Source: Phocaeicola_A sp045647865 (GTDB lineage: Bacteria > Bacteroidota > Bacteroidia > Bacteroidales > Bacteroidaceae). Taken from it: a DNA stretch of 64,000 nt. The notes under the pieces were generated by a model. It did not search any database. It was given only the letters and a program-made list of their open reading frames with translations, and was not told the origin of the DNA. Numbering within the stretch: the first letter of the stretch is position 1; each line of letters starts with the position of its first letter. The position numbers and the translations under genes are program-made. Of the stretch, positions 45,498-52,811 are shown piece after piece. The stretch lies in contig JAZRMW010000043.1 in NCBI GenBank assembly GCA_045647865.1, positions 9,324 through 73,323 of the forward strand. The letters run 5' to 3'.

Positions 45498-47116
45498 ATC
45501 CTTTTCTTTATCTGGTATAATCTTTCAGTCACTTGTTCAATGCAACCCTCCTTTACGAGGGAATGCATTGCGGAATCTGTCCGGTCGCATCGCGAAGTGA
45601 CGATGAATGTCTCTCTTTCACATTGGGCATGGCTGACTATGCTTTCTTTCATCTGCGCTGTCTCTTTTTCGCTTATCTGCTCAAAATGAAGAGTAATCTG
45701 TTCACCTTCCTTTGTGTAATGGGTGATGAAATGCCTGTTCCCTCCAGTTCCTGTTTCCCGATGAATCCTAAATCCTGCATCGGCCAGTCTGGTCGTATAG
45801 TGATACTCGTCCTGCCAACTAAAGACCAGCAGGTCGTAGTCTCTCTTATGCGACAAGTATGCCTCTATATTTTCCATCCGCCTGGCCAATCCCTGCTTGA
45901 AGCGGTGTATATAGAGCGGATAGAACAGGTTGCCCGATGCCAGCATGTACTCGTCGGCAGTCGGTATGACTTGTCCGGTACCTATGCCCACCGAAATCCG
46001 ATAAGGAGTCACATTCTCTTTGTACAGAGTCCATGACGGTCCGGCCTGTCCTACAGCTCCTTTTCGTTCAATCCATGCATATTGTGGCAGACTGATGCGT
46101 ACGGATACCGTAAGGAACAGGACTATTCCCGCTGCAAGCACCCATCGCACAGGTCTGGAACAGACAGAGAACAACTGTTGTAAGGCAGGGACAGTCAGTA
46201 ACAGTGTGAAGGGAATCAGATAGAGATAATGTTTGGCTGCACATCCTGTGTGTCGGAACATGAAGTGTAGCAAAAGTAGCGGAATCAAGGCCACAGCCAA
46301 CAAAGTCCATCCTTTGCGCTTGCCCGACAAGTATATCCCGTAAGGAAGCAATCCCAGCCCCAAGACAGTATAGAAAGCCACCACAGCATAGATGACCAGC
46401 TGGCTGTAGGCCAATGTCTCGTTGAAGGAGTTGTAGGCAAACAGGCTTTCTATCGGATTGGCTTTCAGTCCATGGCAACAACAGCTGACGAATGTGAAAA
46501 TCCAAACTGCCACCAAGACAGAGCGGCCAAGACTCTCCTTCCACTTGTACCCCATCCACCACAGCAGGCAGGGATAGACAGGATAGACAATCAGCACATC
46601 CATGCGGAAGAGTGGGGCAATACCCAACATCAGGCCACCCCAACAGAACCTCTTCTTGGCTGTCAGCCACAGGCCGGAGACAAAGAAGAAAGCTGCAAAT
46701 ACAGCAGAATTTGGATACATGGCAATAGCTGCCGATTCGGGAATGAGGAACATCCCCAACAGAATCCACTCGCGGCGTATGGCTGTCAGTCTGTGCACCA
46801 GTTCAACAGTCAGCAAGGCCAACACGATGGCTGTCAGAGCGGTCATCAGACAATAGACCTCTTCGCAAGTCAATGACGGGAACAGGCGTTTGGTGCCGAC
46901 TGCCATGTAAGTAACCAACGGCTGCATGTCGTACCCGTAGGAATAGACGGGCGGAAATGACCACCCCTGTTGTACCATCATGTCACATCCTGCTATCAGG
47001 TGCATGCTGTCCGACTCGTAGCAGGTCAACGGCCATGCACCGGCTAATGTCCAGATGGCATATAGAGTGAATGCCAGTGGGTAGGGATTGCTGATGTTTC
47101 TTTTGATAATCGTCAC
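45494..47116 (-). CDS. Integral-membrane GT-C-type glycosyltransferase-like protein (GTG start)
   Basis: 540 residues with about 11-12 membrane helices in the first ~370 residues and a soluble, extracytoplasmic C-terminal part. An acidic motif in the first periplasmic loop (CYESDSMH, Glu34/Asp36) is where GT-C enzymes using polyprenyl-phosphate sugars have their catalytic Asp/Glu. No named family is certain. The start is GTG (47116): a promoter with ATTG, a 19-nt spacer and TAACTTTG (47139-47146, minus strand) leaves only about 15 nt of leader and excludes earlier starts. It is the first gene of the operon with the UbiA and HAD genes and would consume the lipid-linked sugar. Confidence 0.75.
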   Translation of the reverse strand: MTIIKRNISNPYPLAFTLYAIWTLAGAWPLTCYESDSMHLIAGCDMMVQQGWSFPPVYSYGYDMQPLVTYMAVGTKRLFPSLTCEEVYCLMTALTAIVLALLTVELVHRLTAIRREWILLGMFLIPESAAIAMYPNSAVFAAFFFVSGLWLTAKKRFCWGGLMLGIAPLFRMDVLIVYPVYPCLLWWMGYKWKESLGRSVLVAVWIFTFVSCCCHGLKANPIESLFAYNSFNETLAYSQLVIYAVVAFYTVLGLGLLPYGIYLSGKRKGWTLLAVALIPLLLLHFMFRHTGCAAKHYLYLIPFTLLLTVPALQQLFSVCSRPVRWVLAAGIVLFLTVSVRISLPQYAWIERKGAVGQAGPSWTLYKENVTPYRISVGIGTGQVIPTADEYMLASGNLFYPLYIHRFKQGLARRMENIEAYLSHKRDYDLLVFSWQDEYHYTTRLADAGFRIHRETGTGGNRHFITHYTKEGEQITLHFEQISEKETAQMKESIVSHAQCERETFIVTSRCDRTDSAMHSLVKEGCIEQVTERLYQIKKRI

Positions 47117-47305
47117 TTTGTACTCGTTTTTTTGAATGCAAAGTTAGGGAATGGAATCGAATCGGCAATAGTCTGAAGCGCCTGTACGGTATGTTTATTT
47201 GTGCTGATGATTTTGATAAGATGGTTTTCTCAGCTTTGAATAGCTTGAAAATCAAGCAGGTTGTAGTGCAAAGAGTATAAGTTGGATGTGAAATATAATA
47301 AATGA

Positions 47306-47346
47306 CAAGGGCGACGCTTTCTTTTATGTAGAAAGCATCGCCCTTG
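47306..47346 (-). terminator. Hairpin terminator of the lipoprotein gene
   Basis: Arms CAAGGGCGACGCTTTC (47306-47321) and GAAAGCATCGCCCTTG (47331-47346) pair over 16 bp with one mismatch and a 9-nt loop. On the minus strand an AT-rich tail follows. It lies 25 nt after the stop of the lipoprotein gene. Confidence 0.75.
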
Positions 47347-47370
47347 CTCCTGATGTCTGCTAGGGTAGGT

Positions 47371-48096
47371 TCAATATTTTACCAGTTCTTGGATATCTAA
47401 AGAATCTAATTTCTCCAGTTTTGATGAGGTTGGGTCTGTAAATGATCCAGGTGCATAGATATTCCAACCATCATAGTTGGGTACATTGCCTGTGGGGGCA
47501 TCAGACTCTTCGTCATAGCCAGTACATGTGAGGATGAATCCTGCTGTTAAATGTAGGCTTTCTATACTCTTTAAGATAATGGATCCTCTAAAATCAAGTT
47601 CCAATCTTCCTTTAGGTTCGATGGTCAAATCCACCTGTTTGAGGCATCCTCCAACATACATGTAGCCTCCGCTTTCAATGGTAATGGTGGCATCGTTGTG
47701 CATGGTGTGGTCTTTTAAGACCTGCAGAGAGCCGTTTTTCTTGACGATGATGTGTGAGTTGATGGTACCACTGTTTCCTGCAAACAGGGTGGTGTCCGTT
47801 TGATGATCTGTGATGTACAACGTGTTCAGTGCGGGTGGGAGGGGTTCGTCTTCGCCACCGATATTAGGTATTGTGTCAGAGGGGGAGGGAGTCTGTATCG
47901 TGTCTGGATTGATAGGGGTATCGCCGATGTCACCTGGTTTGACAGGTTTTTGCTCTCCTGGGGTTTGCATGGTTTTGTCATCATCGATGTTTAGTCCTTT
48001 GTCTGTGGTGATGATGAGGTCGTCTTCTTTGTCTGATGAGCATGAGAGGCAGGCCCCTGCCAGCATCAAGCATCCGATAATGTGTTTTGCTTTCAT
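47371..48096 (-). CDS. Lipoprotein of unknown function with beta-helix-like repeats
   Basis: 241 residues. The lipobox is LSCS after a short signal peptide (MKAKHIIGCLMLAGACLSC). An acidic Pro-rich linker (~30-85, with PGDIGDTPINPDTIQTPSPSD) is followed by NTLYITDHQTDTTLFAGNSG and repeating turns HIIVKKNGSLQVLKDHTMHNDATITIESGGYMYVGG, similar in pattern to the C-terminal part of the papain-like protein at 42005. Probably an outer-membrane surface lipoprotein. The promoter is TTGG, 19-nt spacer, TATCTTTG at 48133-48140 on the minus strand. Confidence 0.75.
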   Translation of the reverse strand: MKAKHIIGCLMLAGACLSCSSDKEDDLIITTDKGLNIDDDKTMQTPGEQKPVKPGDIGDTPINPDTIQTPSPSDTIPNIGGEDEPLPPALNTLYITDHQTDTTLFAGNSGTINSHIIVKKNGSLQVLKDHTMHNDATITIESGGYMYVGGCLKQVDLTIEPKGRLELDFRGSIILKSIESLHLTAGFILTCTGYDEESDAPTGNVPNYDGWNIYAPGSFTDPTSSKLEKLDSLDIQELVKY

Positions 48097-48412
48097 ATTT
48101 TTCTTGGAATAAGTTTTTTACGTTTGATGTTACAAAGATAATAACTTTATGGATAATGGCCAATGAATTTTCTTATGATGTAGAATCCATGTGTTTGGTA
48201 TGATGGTTTGGAGGATTTTGTAAACTGTTGGTTATGAAGCAGAATGAGGACTTTTGTCGTTTAGTGATACCCCGAATATAATGTGTCTCAGTATGACGTT
48301 TTTTGATAGAAAAAGGCAAGGAAAACGGGTGTTTTCTGCAGCGCGTTTTTGTGTATGTGCGTTTTTATATGTTACTTTGCATGAAACAAATCATGAGAGA
48401 GACATAATTGGT
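48097..48412. other. Divergent promoter region lipoprotein / TPR regulator
   Basis: About 315 bp. On the left, the minus-strand promoter with TATCTTTG at 48133-48140. On the right, the plus-strand promoter TTTG 48348-48351, 20-nt spacer, TTACTTTG 48372-48379, for the TPR gene at 48413. The centre contains nothing recognisable. Confidence 0.6.
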
Positions 48413-50290
48413 ATGAAAACAAAATGGTGGATATGGTGTTTGCTGATGCTCGTCGGTGGGTGTGTGAGCGAAAGCGGACAGTGGCTTGGAAGAGCTGAGG
48501 CTTGTATGGAGGCAGACCCGCTTTGTGCCTATCAATGCCTGCAACAGATTGACCCTGCAGAGCACAGGCTCACGGAGGAGCAGCGGGCCAGATATGCTTT
48601 GCTACAGGTGCAAGCCATGCACAAGTGTCGGATGCCGTTGGCCGATGACTCATTGATAAATATAGCTGTGGCCTATTATTAAAGAGGGGATGACAGACAT
48701 GCTTTGGCCAAGGCTTTGCTGTACAAGGGATTGGTCTGTAAGCAGAACGGGCAGGCCGAACAGGCTGCCGAAGCGTTTGCTGCCAGCGAACGGAACTTCG
48801 AGCGGGTGGATGATGCCCAGTACAAGGCACTGCTTTTTGACCACTATGGCATGTTGCTCTTCAAGCAGGCCATGTATGAGGAGGCACTTAACTACTTCAA
48901 ACTTACCCGTGACTACGAAATGCAGGGCGATTCGGCACACTATGTGGTGTCCACTTATCGGCGCATGGCAATGGTGTATGACCTGTTGGGGGATACGGAC
49001 AGTGCCCGCATCTGTTATGCTGAGGGGTTGGCCTATGCTGAAGACAAAGGGGTACGCTCAAGAAATTACTATCTGTTGTTGCAGAACTATGCCTCGTTTC
49101 TGACCGAGAGCAGCGACTATTCCGAAGCGGAGCGCCTGTTGCTGCAGTGTGTCGGTCAGGTGGCCGACTCGGCCTACGCATACACGCTCTTTTCTTCGCT
49201 AGCTACGCTCTATTATGAGAAAAAGGAATACGAACAGGCCATTGATTATGCTGAGAAGGTGCTGGAAAGCCGGGACAGCCTGACCGTATGTGGTGGCTAT
49301 CTGCGCCTCTACAGGATATATCGCGACATGGGTGACCTGGAGGTTGCCATGCGTTATCATGACCTTTATCGCCACTACGACAATGACTTGTCTATGCGCC
49401 GACGGACAGCTCAGGTGGCAGCTGTACCTCACCGTATGGAGAACCGTTTGTTGCGGGAGGAGAACAGGGGGTGGCAACAGCGTCAATGGAAGTGGATGGC
49501 TTTGGTGAGTGTTCTGCTGATTGTGGCGTGGGGTTTCTTCCGTCTGCTCCGAAGGAGGCATCAGGCGGCACAAGTCCAAAGCCTGCAACAATTGAGTGGG
49601 ATGAAGAAAACCTTGACGGAAACGGAACAGCAGTTGGGAGAGACAGCCGTGAACTTGGGAGGGCTGAAAGGAGTGGTCACCAGTCAGAGCAATGTCATCA
49701 ACCGGCTGAAAAAGGAGCAGCAGAGAGCCAAAGAGGAACACAAGGAGGAAATCAGGAACTTGAAGGAGAGCATACGTGCACTGGAGACTGAGATGCGCCG
49801 ACTGAAGGATGAAGACCGTGCCCTGAAACGGACAGAGAGTGAACAACAGCAGGCTTTGAAGAAATTGAATTGGGAGTTGAAGATGAAGACCGACAACCTG
49901 GCCAGAGTGGAGTACCAACATGCCATTGACCAACAGTTGAACCGCTATGTAATGACGGTGCAGGATGCTGTAGCTGTGGACATGCTGATGCAACTCCGGT
50001 ATAATCAGAGGGAGTTTGCACGATATGACATCCGTCCGTCGGAGTACCTGCCCTTATTGAAAGTGTTGCTGGCCCAGAAGAATCTGGCCTTGGCTGAAAG
50101 GTTGGAGAATTGCGGATTGGAACGCAAGAAACTGATTATGTGCTACCTGATAGCTCTCGGATTGGATGACGTAGAGATGATGTCCCGTGCAGCTTGTCTT
50201 TCTGTCAACTCGGTGAAAGCTTATCGTCGGAAATGTAGGGAGGTGATAGAAGCCCCCTCCGGCTCCCCCAAAGGGGGAGAGGCTTTCTAA
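48413..50290 (+). pseudogene. TPR transcriptional regulator-like protein interrupted by an in-frame TAA
   Basis: A single reading frame runs from ATG 48413 to TGA/TAA-type stop at 50290, broken only by TAA at 48680-48682. Before the stop (89 residues) there is a lipoprotein-type signal (WWIWCLLMLVGGC) and the beginning of the first TPR; after it the frame continues without shift (RGDDRHALAKALLYKG) through about five TPRs, a membrane helix (WMALVSVLLIVAWGFFRLL), a long coiled coil (~residues 395-510) and a LuxR-like helix-turn-helix (MSRAACLSVNSVKAYRRKCREV). This is a known Bacteroidales architecture; the full protein would be 625 residues. A K or E codon changed to TAA would explain it. An internal start near 48704 could yield a 528-residue protein without the signal peptide. 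The last ~10 codons lie in a C/G-rich repeat. Confidence 0.85.
50252..50282. repeat. C/G-rich palindrome forming the 3' end of the TPR gene
   Basis: GAAGCCCCCTCCGGCTCCCC followed by AAAGGGGGAGAGGCT is a member of the family at 283-507. It encodes the final residues EAPSGSPKGGEAF of the TPR protein and its stop, so the repeat has probably supplied the C-terminus. Confidence 0.7.
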
Positions 50291-50924
50291 AAACTCAACA
50301 CCCCGAAGTAACAAATCCTGCATCTCCAGAATTTTCTGTTTCGCAAATCCGAAATCCTGCGAAATAGGGCAGAATCTTGCATATTCATACAGATGGGGAA
50401 GAGTGGTAAAATCAGTGTCATTTCCGTTTGTGCATAACCGCCACTCTTCGTGTGAACATTCGCTTCGGCGGTTGTTCACAACCACTCCTATAGGTTGTGA
50501 ACATTCGGCGCGACACTTGTGCACATGGAGGACAGCGGTTGTGCACAAGTGGTGGGGAGGTCCTGTTTTCAGGGGTTGTAGGGAGATGATGAAAATGTAT
50601 AAATATACAATCGCTGTATATTTATGCAAAACAGAGGCTCTGAGAATGCGGTATTTGGGACGAGGTTCCTTTTTGGAGGGAAATATGTGATTTTTAATAA
50701 ACGGTATGTATTGTATTGATTATTAGTTTGATATAAAGATGAGTGGGGCGATGCTGTTACTGCCTTGCAAACTCGGTATGGTGAACAGGTAAAGATGGTG
50801 GTTTTGTTATTGTTGACAATGCAAATATAAATATGCGTACAAAAAAGAGGCGCAGATTACGCGGATTACACGGAAATGTGTAAAGCCGCGTAATCCGCGC
50901 CTCGATGTGAATAGTAGTGCTATA
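50291..50924. repeat. Gene-free region with stacked hairpins and a GCGGAT-family palindrome (copy 5)
   Basis: About 630 bp with no supportable gene. Three hairpins follow one another: AACCGCC/GGCGGTT (50436-50442, 50467-50473), GTTCACAACC/GGTTGTGAAC (50474-50483, 50493-50502) and CACTTGTGCACA/TGTGCACAAGTG (50514-50525, 50540-50551). The 12-mer TGTGAACATTCG is directly repeated at 50451 and 50496. At 50847-50864 and 50886-50903 are the arms of GCGGAT-family copy 5 (GAGGCGCAGATTACGCGG), at the 3' end of the FKBP lipoprotein gene. The part 50600-50840 holds nothing recognisable. Confidence 0.8.
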
Positions 50925-51794
50925 TTACTTTACGATGTCGAGCAACTCAACTTCGAAAATCAAAGTAGAGAAAGGCTTGATCTGACCTTGGTTACGTGAG
51001 CCGTAAGCCAACTCTTGGGGAATATAAAGTTCCCACTTTGAACCAACGGGCATCATAGTCAAAGCCTCAGTCCAACCTTTGATTACCTGAGTTACACCGA
51101 ACTCAGTGGGTTGGTTGCGCTTGTATGAACTGTCAAACTCTGTACCGTCAATCAAAGTACCCTTGTAGTGAACCTTAACCTTGTCAGAGGTAGTAGGGAT
51201 AGCGCCTTTGCCTTGCTTGATAACCTTATACTGCAATCCGCTGGGAGTTACTTGTACACCTTCTTTGGTCTTGTTCTCAGCCAAGAACTTTTCGCCTTCT
51301 TCGCGGTTAGAGCCGTACTGTGACTGCATTCTCTTCTCGTTGGCAGCTTCCATTACAGCCTGTACATATTCCTGAGCATCTTCGATAGTCATCTTCTGAT
51401 CCTTGCCCAATACACCGGCGATGAATCCTGCTACCAAGTTGTCCTTGTCAATAGATTTGGTTGAGTCATCGGCATATACATCGCTTGTCAAACCACTAAC
51501 CCAACTTTCGGCCATCATTTTGCCAATCTTCATACCCTCAACGTAGGCAATCTGGCTTTGTGCATCCTTGCCGGCAGCACCATCTACAAGACCCTTAATC
51601 AAATCATTGATTTTTGTAGTATCTACACGCAATTGGTGAGTCAAATAATCCTTGAAACCTTGAGTTTGAGTCAAACCGAATGCGTAAGAAAGTGAATCTG
51701 AGTCACTCTTCAAATTGGCCTTAGGTGCCTGAGCGGTGCATGAAGCAAAACCGAGAGCTACGGCCATAACCATAAAAATACTTGCTTTTTTCAT
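50925..51794 (-). CDS. FKBP-type peptidyl-prolyl isomerase lipoprotein
   Basis: 289 residues. Lipobox FASC after MKKASIFMVMAVALG. An N-terminal helical dimerisation domain (~30-170, SDSLSYAFGLTQTQGFKDYL) precedes the FKBP catalytic domain (~180-289) with KVHYKGTLIDGTEFDSSYKR, GVTQVIKGWTEALTMMPVGSKWELYIPQELAYG and TLIFEVELL. This is the FkpA/Mip architecture: a periplasm- or surface-facing folding catalyst and chaperone. A second, shorter FKBP gene lies 145 nt upstream on the same strand, so the pair may have arisen by duplication. Confidence 0.95.
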   Translation of the reverse strand: MKKASIFMVMAVALGFASCTAQAPKANLKSDSDSLSYAFGLTQTQGFKDYLTHQLRVDTTKINDLIKGLVDGAAGKDAQSQIAYVEGMKIGKMMAESWVSGLTSDVYADDSTKSIDKDNLVAGFIAGVLGKDQKMTIEDAQEYVQAVMEAANEKRMQSQYGSNREEGEKFLAENKTKEGVQVTPSGLQYKVIKQGKGAIPTTSDKVKVHYKGTLIDGTEFDSSYKRNQPTEFGVTQVIKGWTEALTMMPVGSKWELYIPQELAYGSRNQGQIKPFSTLIFEVELLDIVK

Positions 51795-51939
51795 TGTTAC
51801 TTTAGTTTTTATAATTGTTTGTTTATTAAAATTCTAACTGATTGGGAAAGGTTTAAAGTTCAAGGTTCAATAAACTACTGACAATTGTCTCCCTTTTTAT
51901 CGTCCTTTATCTTCTTTTATCTCCCTTTATCTCCTTAAA

Positions 51940-52524
51940 TTATAATACCTCAATCAATTCTACATCAAAGATGAGTGTGCTATGAGGAGGAATCATTTCG
52001 CCCGCACCGTGTGCTCCGTATCCCAAATCAGAGGGGATATACAGACGCCATTTGGCTCCTTCGCTCATCAATTGCAGAGCCTCCACCCATCCGGGGATTA
52101 CTTGGTTTACTCCGAATACGGCAGGTTCACCGCGTTTGATAGAGCTGTCGAACAAAGTTCCGTCAATGAGTGTGCCCTCGTAGTGGCAACGAACCTTGTC
52201 TGTTGCTTTCGGACTCTTACCGTTACCCTCTTGCAACACTTCGTACTGAAGGCCGCTGGCAGTAACTTTTACTCCCTCCTTCTTCTGGTTCTCGGTCAGG
52301 AAAGCCTTACCTTTTTCGATGTTTTCGGCATTCATGCGTTTCTCCATCTCTTCGAAGTAGTTGTTCACGATTTCGCGTGCTTCGTTGTGGGTGATAGCTG
52401 TCTCTTTGCCGTCCAATACGTCGTGGATGGCTTGAGCAAAGTCTTCTACATTGATGCCGCGGGCACCCATGCCCAACAGATTCTGGCCGATTCCCAGGCC
52501 GATAGCATAACTGAATTTATCCAT
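51940..52524 (-). CDS. FKBP-type peptidyl-prolyl isomerase, cytoplasmic or periplasmic
   Basis: 194 residues. The same two-part plan as its neighbour but without signal peptide: helical domain (MDKFSYAIGLGIGQNLLGMG ... EEMEKRMNAENIEKGKAFL) and FKBP domain (RCHYEGTLIDGTLFDSSIKR, GVNQVIPGWVEALQLMSEGAKWRLYIPSDLGYG, STLIFDVELI). Both FKBP domains share most key residues with the lipoprotein, supporting duplication. The -7 box TACCTTTG is at 52638-52645 on the minus strand. The gap to the next gene (51795-51939) has a TTTAAAGTTCAAGGTTCAA stretch whose complement occurs near 59980. Confidence 0.93.
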   Translation of the reverse strand: MDKFSYAIGLGIGQNLLGMGARGINVEDFAQAIHDVLDGKETAITHNEAREIVNNYFEEMEKRMNAENIEKGKAFLTENQKKEGVKVTASGLQYEVLQEGNGKSPKATDKVRCHYEGTLIDGTLFDSSIKRGEPAVFGVNQVIPGWVEALQLMSEGAKWRLYIPSDLGYGAHGAGEMIPPHSTLIFDVELIEVL

Positions 52525-52811
52525 TTTTCTCTATACCTTATTATATATTATTATACTTTATTGATTGGCGTTGTCTGAGAAACTCTTTGTCGCCACCATT
52601 TGTTTACCTCTTAGGCAGAGGTTTTGAAAAAACCTTGCAAAGGTACACCTTTTATTTGAATGCAACTTGATATGAAAAATAAAAAATATAATTTTTAAGC
52701 TATATTATATAAATTCAAGGTTTCATGGAATGAGTAGCTGTTGCAAAGTCCTTTAAAGACAGAGAGGCACGGAATTCCGCGCCTCTCTGTCTGTGAGTAG
52801 TATATAACTGT
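52525..52811. terminator. Intergenic region with terminator hairpin of the pectinesterase gene
   Basis: About 290 bp. Arms GACAGAGAGGC (52758-52768) and GCCTCTCTGTC (52781-52791) plus the inner palindrome CGGAATTCCG make a strong hairpin 21 nt after the pectinesterase stop (minus strand). The FKBP promoter is at its left. Nothing else is seen. Confidence 0.75.

Noticed and set aside
46068..46769. 233-codon minus-strand frame inside the GT-C gene
   Set aside because: Out-of-frame shadow with Cys-rich random composition; the membrane-protein frame is favoured by the promoter and overlap with the UbiA gene.
50474..50551. DnaA-box array or replication origin
   Set aside because: TTGTTCACA and TTGTGCACA differ from the TTATCCACA consensus and no dnaA or AT-rich unwinding region is near.
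50054..50629. 191-codon minus-strand frame over the TPR gene end and the hairpins
   Set aside because: It reads through several palindromes and the complementary strand of a coding helix-turn-helix.
51885..51945. CCTTTATCTCC-type repeat between the FKBP genes
   Set aside because: Low-complexity pyrimidine stretch without clear structure.
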